Positions 22,017 through 29,172 of a stretch of 41,671 nt of DNA are shown one piece after another. The stretch is from Janibacter limosus NBRC 16128 (lineage in GTDB: Bacteria > Actinomycetota > Actinomycetes > Actinomycetales > Dermatophilaceae): assembly GCF_001570985.1 (NCBI RefSeq), contig NZ_BCSS01000030.1:1-41671 (forward strand), in the 5' to 3' direction. A program made the position numbers and the translations under genes. The notes below the pieces were generated by a model that was not told the DNA's origin, searched no databases, and saw only the letters and a program-made list of their open reading frames with translations. Position 1 is the stretch's first letter, and each line of letters starts with the position of its first letter.

Positions 22017-23114
22017 ATGTCCGATGGTTCCCTCGAGGGCGCCATCCTCGCGATGGCCCGCGACCGAGACCTGCTCGAGCGGGTCCGCCAGGACCCGGCG
22101 GCCGGTGCCACCGAGCTCGGGATCACGCAGGAGTGGGTCGAGGTCATCGTCTCCGGCGATCGCGACCGGCTCCGCTCGGCCGGGGTCAACGACGGCATCA
22201 CGATCCTCGTCAGCCGCTGGTTCCGGGACGACATCGGTGACAGCGCGAGCGAGGGCCGCCTGCACGTGGACACGACGACGCCGCTGCCGCCGAAGGACCT
22301 GCCCGAGGGCCTGGTCTTCGCCGGCGGGGCATCGCACGTCCCCGACCTGCTGGCCCGTCCCGAGATCGACCCCGAGGAGGGGGTGCAGCGACTCCTCGCC
22401 GGGTACGAGCGGATGGCGGCGGACTTGCGGGCCGCCGACCCCGACGTCATCCTCGTGACGGCCGACTGCCACTTCCAGAGCTTCGAGACGCAGCACTACG
22501 TCGTCGGCACGGCCGCGACGCACGGCGGCTCGATGGAGTTCTTCAAGCGTCCCGACCTCGACCTCGAGCTCACCGGCAGCCCGCAGATGGCCGAGCACAT
22601 CGCGACGGCCGTGCGCGCGGCGGGCCTGGAGGTGGAGGAGGCGTCCCGCGTCGACCTCGATCACGGGCTGATCGTCCCCCTTCGCCTCATGCTGCCTCGG
22701 CCCGACGTCCCGGTCGTGCCGATCATCACCCAGCCGCACCGCAGCTTCTCGCCGTTCGGGGCCAGGGCCTTCGGTGCCGCGATGCGGGCCGCGGTCGAGC
22801 GCTCCGGGCTGCGCGTGGCGATGCTCGCCACAGGGGGCCTGAGCCACTGGCTCGACCCGGGCAAGTTCGGCGGCGTGGACGTCGAGTTCGACACCTACCT
22901 GCTCGAGATGCTCCGGGCAGGGCGGGGCAACGACATCGCCAACCTCGAGCCGTACCCCCTGCTCGACCACGGGCAGTACGAGTTCCCGAACTGGCTGATC
23001 ATGCTCGGGCTCGTCGGGCCGGGTGTCCGCGGTGAGGTCTACACCTACGAGCCCATGGAGGCATCCGGTGGCGGCTGGACCGTCGTGCGGATGCAGATCG
23101 AGGAGGAGTCATGA
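22017..23114 (+). CDS. LigAB-type (class III) extradiol ring-cleavage dioxygenase
   Basis: A 365-residue fusion of a small LigA-like N-terminal domain (about 1-75, LEGAILAMARDRDLLERVRQ) with a LigB catalytic domain (about 98-350). Likely Fe(II) ligands are H107 (ASHVPD), H152 (TADCHFQSF) and E290 (VEFDTYLL). H216 in DLDHGLIVPL matches the catalytic base of LigB. Family members cleave protocatechuate, gallate derivatives and related diols next to a hydroxyl. The gene starts one base after the NicX-like stop and overlaps the nitrilase gene (ATGA). A role on a dihydroxylated or trihydroxylated heterocycle is inferred only from context. Confidence 0.88.
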   Translation: MSDGSLEGAILAMARDRDLLERVRQDPAAGATELGITQEWVEVIVSGDRDRLRSAGVNDGITILVSRWFRDDIGDSASEGRLHVDTTTPLPPKDLPEGLVFAGGASHVPDLLARPEIDPEEGVQRLLAGYERMAADLRAADPDVILVTADCHFQSFETQHYVVGTAATHGGSMEFFKRPDLDLELTGSPQMAEHIATAVRAAGLEVEEASRVDLDHGLIVPLRLMLPRPDVPVVPIITQPHRSFSPFGARAFGAAMRAAVERSGLRVAMLATGGLSHWLDPGKFGGVDVEFDTYLLEMLRAGRGNDIANLEPYPLLDHGQYEFPNWLIMLGLVGPGVRGEVYTYEPMEASGGGWTVVRMQIEEES

Positions 23115-23983
23115 CGGACACGAGGAGCCTACGGGTCGGTCTGACCCAGTGGCACGCGACGCGGGATGTCGCGGCGAACGTCGAGCTGGCCCTGCGGGCC
23201 GTCCGCGACTGCGCGGCCGCGGGAGCGCAGCTGGTCGTCCTCCCGGAGAACGGACTGATGCTCGGCAGCAACACCGAGATGAGGGAGGCGGCCTTCAGCG
23301 AAGGGGGCGACCCTCACCTCGACCGCATCGCCGAGGCGGCGCGTGACAAGGACGTCGTGGTCGTCGTCGGTGGACTGAAGAACCGCACCGACGGCGGAAC
23401 CTTCAACTCCGCCCTCGTCTACGACCGGTCGGGACACCTGGCCGGGCGTTACGACAAGATCCACCTCTTCGATGCACGCATCGGCGGTCAGTCCTTCGAG
23501 GCGAGCTCGGTCGAGCAACGTGGCACGCACCCGGTAATCGTCGACGTCGACGGTGTCGCCGTCGGTCTGACGATCTGCTACGACGTCCGCTTCCCCGAGC
23601 TCTACCGCACCCTCGCGCTGGGCGGGGCCGAGGTGATCCTCGTGCCCGCTGCCTTCACCCGCATCACGGGCGACGCCCACTGGGAGGTCCTGCTGCGGTC
23701 CCGGGCCATCGAGTCCGGGGCCTACGTCCTCGCCAGTGCCACCGTCCACGGCGACGGCGAGACGCCCGACGCCTTCGAGACCTACGGGCACGCCCTCGCG
23801 GTGGGCCCCTGGGGCGAGGTCCTCGCCGACCTCGGGGAGGCGACCTTCGCCACGAAGGTCCTCGACCTCGACCTCGACCAGGTGGACGCGGTGCGTGACC
23901 GGCTGCCGGCCCTGCGCGGCGTGCAGCCGGAGACATACGGTGCACAGATCCGACGAGTCACGACCTCAGGAGCGATGACATGA
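23111..23983 (+). CDS. Nitrilase-superfamily amidohydrolase (Nit2/omega-amidase-like)
   Basis: A 290-residue carbon-nitrogen hydrolase with a complete Glu-Lys-Cys triad: E46 (VLPENGL), K116 (RYDKIHLF) and C156 (TICYDVRFPELYR). The YDVRFPELYR stretch is typical of the Nit/omega-amidase branch, which hydrolyses amides such as alpha-ketoglutaramate rather than nitriles. Two roles suit the context. One is hydrolysis of an alpha-ketoglutaramate-like product after extradiol cleavage of a hydroxypyridine. The other is a deamidation or deformylation step after the NicX-like enzyme, since no NicD-type alpha/beta hydrolase is present. The gene overlaps both neighbours by ATGA. Confidence 0.9.
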   Translation: MTDTRSLRVGLTQWHATRDVAANVELALRAVRDCAAAGAQLVVLPENGLMLGSNTEMREAAFSEGGDPHLDRIAEAARDKDVVVVVGGLKNRTDGGTFNSALVYDRSGHLAGRYDKIHLFDARIGGQSFEASSVEQRGTHPVIVDVDGVAVGLTICYDVRFPELYRTLALGGAEVILVPAAFTRITGDAHWEVLLRSRAIESGAYVLASATVHGDGETPDAFETYGHALAVGPWGEVLADLGEATFATKVLDLDLDQVDAVRDRLPALRGVQPETYGAQIRRVTTSGAMT

Positions 23984-24297
23984 GCGAGCACAAGATCCAC
24001 CCCGACCTCGGGGACGCCCAGCCGGGCCCGGACGCCAAGGACGAGCCGGACCCCGTGCCGGGTGTCGTGAGCGCCGAGGAGTGGCAGGGCATCGGCAACG
24101 AGTTCACCGGTGTCCACTTCCGCAAGGTGCGCACCAAGAACGGCGAACGCCTACAGCTCTTCGTCCCGCGACGAGGTCACAGCGTCGTCCTCGACCCGAT
24201 GCAGCTGGAGATCGTCGCTGCGCAGGACCCGACCTTCTTCAGCCGCCTGCATGCCCGCGAGCTGGGTGCCGGGTCCGAGGAGCCGACGGATGCCTGA
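23980..24297 (+). CDS. Small conserved-type protein of unknown function
   Basis: A 105-residue protein with an acidic, disordered-looking N-terminus (about 1-35). A compact domain follows: GNEFTGVHFRKVRTKNGERL, then SVVLDPMQLEIVAAQDPTFF. The pattern of a strand pair with a KNGERL turn recalls small actinobacterial proteins often labelled dihydrodiol dehydrogenase in arene-degradation clusters. That label has no visible catalytic basis here, as there is no dinucleotide-binding motif. It overlaps the nitrilase stop (ATGA), and its end overlaps the GntR start. It may be an accessory or assembly factor of the dioxygenase system; this is inference from position. Confidence 0.7.
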   Translation: MSEHKIHPDLGDAQPGPDAKDEPDPVPGVVSAEEWQGIGNEFTGVHFRKVRTKNGERLQLFVPRRGHSVVLDPMQLEIVAAQDPTFFSRLHARELGAGSEEPTDA

Positions 24298-25117
24298 CCA
24301 CGCCGTCGGCAGCGGTGAACGACGCTCGGGGAACGTCGTCGAGGCGGTCGCCGATGCGCTGCGCGAGCAGATCGTCTCGGGGGCACTCGCCCCCGGTCTG
24401 CGTCTCAGCCAGGCGGACGTGGCGCGCGAGCTCGATGTCTCACGCACGCCGTTGCGGGAGGCGCTGCACAAACTCGAGGCGGAGGGTCTCGTCGTCACCC
24501 AGGCCAACCGCGGAATGTCCGTGGCCCCGGCGCCCCTCCACCAGGTCGAGGACGCCTACTGCCTGCGCCTGATGACCGAGCCACCCATGGTGCGGGCCAT
24601 CGTCTCGACCATCGAGGACGACGCGCTCGACGCCATGCGCGAGCGGCTCGAGGCCATGGAGCGCGACCACACGAGCACGCGTGACTTCCAGGACGCGCAC
24701 TTCGCCTTCCACGAGATCATCACCGGGAAGTACCCGAAGGCCGTCTCACGGCTGGTCGACGCACAGATGATGCTCATCCAGCGCCACCAGCGGCTCTATT
24801 TCGCCCGCCCGCGGGCCCTGTCCAACTTCACCGACGTCGACCGCGCCTTCCTCGAGGCGGTCGGGACTCGCGAGGGCGCGGCGGCAGCCCGGATGATGGA
24901 GTTCCATCTCCTCGACGCCGCGATCGGCATGATCCGCGAGGTCGACCCGGACTACGTCCTCGATCCGCTGCTCGTCACCTGTGACGCCCTCGACATCGTC
25001 CTCGACGAGCGCGCCGACGGACGCCTCGACGTCCTGTGGCGCCACGACTACTACGACATCGGTCTCACCGAGACCGTCAACCTCGTCCCTCTCAAGGCAC
25101 CCCGGCAGACCCGGTGA
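24290..25117 (+). CDS. GntR-family regulator with FCD ligand-binding domain
   Basis: A 275-residue transcription factor. The N-terminal winged helix is at about 15-80, with recognition helix QADVARELDVSRTPLREAL. An all-helical FCD domain fills the rest. FCD sites usually bind a metal and a carboxylate; D135 and H141 (DAHFAFHEII) and H206 (MEFHLLDA) are probable ligands. The ATG at 24290 overlaps the previous stop and gives a normal GntR length; the longer open frame upstream is in the wrong frame for the preceding gene. It most likely controls the catabolic block through the TGTATGCAAA elements at 9.59 and 20.15 kb, released by a pathway acid such as maleate. Confidence 0.9.
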   Translation: MPDHAVGSGERRSGNVVEAVADALREQIVSGALAPGLRLSQADVARELDVSRTPLREALHKLEAEGLVVTQANRGMSVAPAPLHQVEDAYCLRLMTEPPMVRAIVSTIEDDALDAMRERLEAMERDHTSTRDFQDAHFAFHEIITGKYPKAVSRLVDAQMMLIQRHQRLYFARPRALSNFTDVDRAFLEAVGTREGAAAARMMEFHLLDAAIGMIREVDPDYVLDPLLVTCDALDIVLDERADGRLDVLWRHDYYDIGLTETVNLVPLKAPRQTR

Positions 25118-25148
25118 GCCCGTGACCCCCTTCGACAGGAGCCCACCC

Positions 25149-25922
25149 ATGCACACCCCCATCCGCGTCGGCCTCATCGTGCCGAGCAGCAACGTGACGA
25201 TGGAGACCGAGATCCCGGCCATGCTGCGCGCTCGGGAGCAGGTCGCGCCAGAGCGCTTCACCTTCCACTCCGCGCGCATGCGGATGAAGCAGGTGACGCC
25301 GGAGGAGCTGGCCGCGATGGACGCGGACTCCGAGCGAGCCGCCGCCGAGCTGGCCGACGCCCGGGTCGACGTCATGGGGTATGCCTGCCTCGTCGCGATC
25401 ATGTCCCAGGGCCACGGGTACCACAGGACCTCCGAGGAGCGTCTGGGTCGCGTGGCGCGCGAAGAGACCGGTGGCGACCTGCCGATCGTGTCCTCGGCCG
25501 GTGCGCTCGTCGAGGCGCTGGAGCACCTGGGCGCCCGCAGGGTCGCGGTCCTGACCCCCTACATGGAGCCACTCACCGCCACCGTGTGCAGCTACATCGA
25601 GAACGAGGACATCGAGGTCGTCGACTCCATCAGCAGGGAGGAGCCCGACAACCTCAAGGTCGGTCAGCTCGACCAGGACGAGCTCATCCGGCTTGCGGGT
25701 GAGGTGGACACCACCGGCGCGGACGCGCTCGTCATCAGCGCGTGCGTGCAGATGCCCTCCCTCAGGGCGCTCGCCGAGGTGCAGCGGCGCTCGCCGATCC
25801 CCGTCGTCAGCGCCGCGTCGGCCACCGTGTGGAAGATGCTGCGCGAGCTCGACCTCGACCCGGTGGTGCCCGAGGCCGGCGCGCTCCTGGGGCAGCCCCT
25901 CGCTCAGGCGGTCTCCCGATGA
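25149..25922 (+). CDS. maiA: Maleate cis-trans isomerase
   Basis: A 257-residue member of the Asp/Glu racemase superfamily that converts maleate to fumarate. It is very close to P. putida NicE as I remember it: GLIVPSSNVTMETEIPAML, RFTFHSARMRMKQV, MGYACLVAIM and VISACVQMPSL. Both catalytic cysteines are present (C80 and C199), as is N15 of the SSN loop. This is one of the clearest indicators of the maleamate pathway in the window, because it feeds the ring carbons into the citric acid cycle. The ATG at 25149 starts 32 bases after the regulator gene. Its stop overlaps the VOC gene. Confidence 0.93.
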   Translation: MHTPIRVGLIVPSSNVTMETEIPAMLRAREQVAPERFTFHSARMRMKQVTPEELAAMDADSERAAAELADARVDVMGYACLVAIMSQGHGYHRTSEERLGRVAREETGGDLPIVSSAGALVEALEHLGARRVAVLTPYMEPLTATVCSYIENEDIEVVDSISREEPDNLKVGQLDQDELIRLAGEVDTTGADALVISACVQMPSLRALAEVQRRSPIPVVSAASATVWKMLRELDLDPVVPEAGALLGQPLAQAVSR

Positions 25923-26755
25923 AGGTGCACGGGCTGGCCTGGCTCGGGTCGAGCAGTCCTGCCCTCGAGGAGATGACGGCCTTCATCCGCGACGGGCTCG
26001 GCCTCGAGGTGCAGCAGGAGCAGGAGGGCGCCCGGGTCTTCGGGTTCCCCGACGGCAGTGCCTTCGAGATCTTCAAGCCGAGCGACGACGCGCACGACTT
26101 CTTCGAGCACCCGGTCGCCGGCTTCCTCGTCGACGACGTGGCGGAGGTGCGGGCCCATCTGGAGTCCCGGGGCGTGGAGTTCGTCGGGGAGATCCACGAG
26201 GGGGTCGAGGACTCGTGGTCGCCGCGCTGGACCCACTTCCGCGGGCCGGACGGTTACCTCTACGGGCTGGTCACCAGCTGGCCGGAGCAGCGGGTCTCGC
26301 GTGACCGCGGCTTCGACGAGCTGCGCTTCTGCCTGCGCGTCGACGACTTCGACACCGCACTGGCCCAGTACCGCGACGGGCTCGGGATGCAGGTCGTCGA
26401 CGAGTGGACCCACCCCGACGGGCAGCGGGGTGCGCTCTTCGGCGTCGTGCCCGCGGCCCTGGAGATCTTCGACGGGCCCCAGGCAGACCTCGTCGACGCC
26501 GTCGAGGCGGGGGAGCCGCTCGGGCGTGACCACGGGTTGCGCGTCGAGGTCGCCGACCTGCCCGCCCTCGAACGACTGGCCGGTGTCCTCGAGGCATCGG
26601 GGGCCACCCGCCACGCCACGGGCGTCGTCGAGACACCGTGGGAGCAGACCTGCCAGCGGATGGACCTGCCGGACGGTGAGCAGCTGACCATCTCCATCCT
26701 GCCCGCAAGCGAACGCGCCGAGCGGACCATCGCCCGAGCGCGGATCAACCTATGA
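25919..26755 (+). CDS. Two-domain VOC protein (glyoxalase/type I extradiol fold)
   Basis: A 278-residue protein made of two vicinal-oxygen-chelate modules. The first (about 1-125) has VHGLAWLG, SAFEIFKPS, HPVAGFLVDDV and PDGYLYGL. The second (about 138-265) has LRFCLRVDDFDTALAQYRDG, AALEIFDG, GLRVEVADL and PDGEQLTI. Type I extradiol dioxygenases and glyoxalases share this layout, but the metal-binding His/His/Glu set is not clearly complete. It could be a hydrolytic, epimerase-type or binding member. It overlaps maleate isomerase by ATGA upstream, so it is probably part of the pathway. Its step cannot be named. Confidence 0.75.
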   Translation: MKVHGLAWLGSSSPALEEMTAFIRDGLGLEVQQEQEGARVFGFPDGSAFEIFKPSDDAHDFFEHPVAGFLVDDVAEVRAHLESRGVEFVGEIHEGVEDSWSPRWTHFRGPDGYLYGLVTSWPEQRVSRDRGFDELRFCLRVDDFDTALAQYRDGLGMQVVDEWTHPDGQRGALFGVVPAALEIFDGPQADLVDAVEAGEPLGRDHGLRVEVADLPALERLAGVLEASGATRHATGVVETPWEQTCQRMDLPDGEQLTISILPASERAERTIARARINL

Positions 26756-26769
26756 CCCAGGAGACACCC

Positions 26770-27579
26770 ATGAGCACATCCACCGGTCGCCTCGACGGCA
26801 AGGTCGTCGTCTTCACCGGAGCCGGCGGAGGCATCGGCCTGTCCGCCGTGCGCCGCTTCGTCGCCGAGGGGGCGCGGATCGTCGCCGTCGACATCTCCGA
26901 CCGGGTGGAGCAGGCGACTGCCGACCTGGGGGATGCCGTCATCCCTGTCGTCGCCGACGTGTCGACCTGGGAGGGCAACCGGGCGGCCGTCGAGGCGGCT
27001 GTCGCGGCCTGGGGTCGGTTGGACCTCTTCGTCGGCAACGCCGGGATCACCGATGCAGCCCGTCCGCTCGAGGAGATCCCCGGTGAGGACCTCACGCAGG
27101 CCTTCCACGAGCTCTTCGACGTCAACGTCCTCGCCCTCATGCTGGGAGCGCGTGCGGCACTGCCAGAGCTCATCAGCAGCAGGGGGTCGATCATCCTCAC
27201 CGGCTCCTTCGCCAGCTCCCACGCGGCCGGAGGAGGCGCGCTCTACACGGCGTCCAAGCACGCGGTCCTCGGGCTCGTGCGCCAGCTGGCCTACGAGCTC
27301 GCGCCCGACGTCCGGGTCAACGGCATCGCCCCCGGAGTGGCCCCGACCCGGCTCAAGGGGCTCTCCGCCCTGGGGCAGGAGGCGACGGACTCGGTCCTCG
27401 ACGGGACGGCGGCGATCCTGCCCCTGCAGCGGGTGCCCGAGCTGAGCGACTTCGACGGGGCCTTCGTCATGCTCGCCTCCGACGACGCGGCGATCATGAC
27501 CGGCGCGATGATCAGCGTCGACAGCGGGCTGTCCGTGCGCGGCCTGAACCGCCCCGGTGGCCGCGTCGGGGTGCGATGA
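26770..27579 (+). CDS. SDR, cis-dihydrodiol dehydrogenase-like (BphB/NarB type)
   Basis: A 269-residue NAD-dependent dehydrogenase. TGAGGGIG is the dinucleotide site, D41 after the second strand favours NAD, and N119, S146, Y159 and K163 complete the catalytic set. FVGNAGI, GGGALYTASKHAVLGLVRQL and ELAPDVRVNGIAPG match biphenyl and naphthalene dihydrodiol dehydrogenases rather than FabG. Such enzymes re-aromatise the cis-dihydrodiol made by a Rieske dioxygenase, so this is a natural partner of the enzyme at 12.2-14.2 kb. The ATG at 26770 has CAGGAGA five bases upstream; an ATG at 26752 overlapping the previous stop would add six residues. Confidence 0.88.
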   Translation: MSTSTGRLDGKVVVFTGAGGGIGLSAVRRFVAEGARIVAVDISDRVEQATADLGDAVIPVVADVSTWEGNRAAVEAAVAAWGRLDLFVGNAGITDAARPLEEIPGEDLTQAFHELFDVNVLALMLGARAALPELISSRGSIILTGSFASSHAAGGGALYTASKHAVLGLVRQLAYELAPDVRVNGIAPGVAPTRLKGLSALGQEATDSVLDGTAAILPLQRVPELSDFDGAFVMLASDDAAIMTGAMISVDSGLSVRGLNRPGGRVGVR

Positions 27580-28307
27580 CGCCCCGGCCCACCCGGGTGG
27601 CCCTGGTCACCGGTGCGCGGCGGGGCATCGGCGCCGCGACGGTGACGGCTCTCGCCGAGGCCGGGCTGCAGGTCGTCGCTGCCGTCCGGTCACCGACGTC
27701 GACGCCGGGAGCCGACCTGACGATCACGGGGGACGTCACCGATGCCGGAGACGTCCACCGGATGCTCGCAGAGGTGGCCGACCGGCTCGGACCGGTCGAC
27801 GTCCTCGTCAACAACGCTGGCGGTTTCCTGCGGCCGGGGACCACGCTCGACACCACGAAGGAGGAGTGGGAGCAACAGCTCGCGCTCAACCTCACCGCCC
27901 CCTTCGTCATGACGCAGGCGGTGCTGCCCGGGATGATCGCCCGCGGGTGGGGCCGCATCGTGACGATCGGTTCGGTCGTCGCGCGCGCACCTGCGCTCGG
28001 CAACGCCACTGCATACGTCGCAGCCAAGGCCGGGGTCGTGGGATGGACGCGGCAGCTGGCGCTGGAGACGGCTGGGACCGGGGTGACGGCCAATGTCGTC
28101 AACCCCGGCACGACCCGCACGGAGCACCTCGACGACTACCTGCGCGACAGCGACCGGGCGGGAGCAGACCTTGCCGCGTCCATCCCGATGGGACGACTCG
28201 GCGACCCTGCCGAGGTCGCGGCTGCCGTGCGGTACCTCGTGGGGGAGGACGCCGGCTTCACCACCGGCATCTCGATCGACGTCAACGGTGGCGTCGCGAT
28301 GAGCTGA
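27576..28307 (+). CDS. SDR, FabG-like dehydrogenase
   Basis: A 243-residue classical SDR with VTGARRGIG (11-19), LVNNAGG (77-83), N105, S133, Y147 and K151, all catalytic positions present. The ending GFTTGISIDVNGG is the usual C-terminal signature. It is closer to FabG and secondary-alcohol dehydrogenases than to the BphB-like members on each side. No Asp follows the second strand, and the VAAVRS sequence suggests NADP use. Its ATG overlaps the previous stop. It may oxidise a ring-opened or hydroxylated intermediate; the substrate cannot be told from sequence. Confidence 0.87.
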   Translation: MTPRPTRVALVTGARRGIGAATVTALAEAGLQVVAAVRSPTSTPGADLTITGDVTDAGDVHRMLAEVADRLGPVDVLVNNAGGFLRPGTTLDTTKEEWEQQLALNLTAPFVMTQAVLPGMIARGWGRIVTIGSVVARAPALGNATAYVAAKAGVVGWTRQLALETAGTGVTANVVNPGTTRTEHLDDYLRDSDRAGADLAASIPMGRLGDPAEVAAAVRYLVGEDAGFTTGISIDVNGGVAMS

Positions 28308-28326
28308 CCCGGGCACGGTGCCCGGG
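28308..28326. terminator. Palindrome between two SDR genes
   Basis: CCCGGGCAC-G-GTGCCCGGG has perfect 9-base arms and begins one base after the upstream stop codon. As RNA it folds into a 7-base-pair GC stem with a 5-base loop. With no T-tract it is more likely an attenuator or mRNA-stability element than a full terminator. Operator use is also possible. Confidence 0.45.
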
Positions 28327-28343
28327 CACGAAAGGACAGACTG

Positions 28344-29165
28344 ATGTTTTCCATGGACGGCAAGATCGCCCTCGTGACTGGCGGCGCCGGTGGTATCGGC
28401 GAGGCCGTGGTTCGCGCCTACGTCGAGGCAGGCGCCCGCGTGGGCATCCTCGACCGGGACGCGGAGAGGCTGGATGCCGTGGCCCGCGACCTCGGGGACG
28501 CGGTCGTCGGGGTCCACGGGAGCGTGGAGCGGATGGCGGACAACGTGCGCGCCGTGCAGACGACGGTCGACGCCTTCGGTGGCCTGACCACCTTCGTCGG
28601 CAACGCCGGTGTGGGTGCCGGCAACCTCACACTCGCCCAGATGCCGGTGGACAAGCTCGAGGAGGCCATCGACGAGATCTTTGCGATCAACGTGCGCGGC
28701 TACCTCTTGGGTGCTCGGGCCGCGCTGCCCGAAGTGCTGCGCGCCCACGGGTCGATGATCTTCTCGACCTCCATCGCCGGCTACCGGGCCGTCGACGATG
28801 GCGTGCTGTACGTGGCGAGCAAGCACGCTGACGTAGGCATCGTGCGGCAACTGGCGTGGGAGTTTGCCCCTCGGGTCCGCGTCAACGGTGTGGCGATCGG
28901 AGTGGCCCGGACCAACATGGAAGGTCTGCAGTGCCTCGACCAGCCAACCGTCGACGCGGTCCTGCCGGGGGCAGAGCAGGTCATACCCCTGGAGGTGATC
29001 CCCGAGGCGTCCGACCATGCGGGCGCTTTCGTCTACCTCGCGTCAGACCGGGCGTCGGTCGCGACGGGCGAGTGCATCTGGACCGACAGCGGTTTCGGGA
29101 TCCGGGGTATCGGATCACCGCGCGGAGGCGCGGAGCTCGACCCGGATGCCCTCGACGTCACCTGA
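28344..29165 (+). CDS. SDR, second cis-dihydrodiol dehydrogenase-like enzyme
   Basis: A 273-residue SDR with TGGAGGIG (12-19), D37 and D39 in ILDRD (NAD preference), FVGNAGV, N116, S143, Y156 and K160. DEIFAINVRGYLLGARAALP and VLYVASKHADVGIVRQLAWEFAPRVRVNG place it with the dihydrodiol dehydrogenases, a paralogue of the gene at 26770 but clearly diverged. AAAGGA precedes the ATG by seven bases. It is the last gene of the run. Its stop lies two bases from that of the convergent flavin reductase gene. Two such enzymes suggest two dihydrodiols, or one with a shifted specificity. Confidence 0.88.
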   Translation: MFSMDGKIALVTGGAGGIGEAVVRAYVEAGARVGILDRDAERLDAVARDLGDAVVGVHGSVERMADNVRAVQTTVDAFGGLTTFVGNAGVGAGNLTLAQMPVDKLEEAIDEIFAINVRGYLLGARAALPEVLRAHGSMIFSTSIAGYRAVDDGVLYVASKHADVGIVRQLAWEFAPRVRVNGVAIGVARTNMEGLQCLDQPTVDAVLPGAEQVIPLEVIPEASDHAGAFVYLASDRASVATGECIWTDSGFGIRGIGSPRGGAELDPDALDVT

Positions 29166-29172
29166 GCTCAGG
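29161..29172. other. Palindrome spanning two convergent stop codons
   Basis: CCTGAGCTCAGG is a perfect 12-base palindrome that contains the TGA of the last SDR (29163-29165) and, symmetrically, the TGA of the flavin reductase on the other strand (29168-29170). It may act as a minimal bidirectional stop signal or may simply result from symmetry of the junction. Confidence 0.4.

Noticed and set aside
23111-23983. A true nitrile-hydrolysing nitrilase
   Set aside because: The Cys region (CYDVRFPELYR) is that of the Nit/omega-amidase branch, not of the nitrile-active branch.
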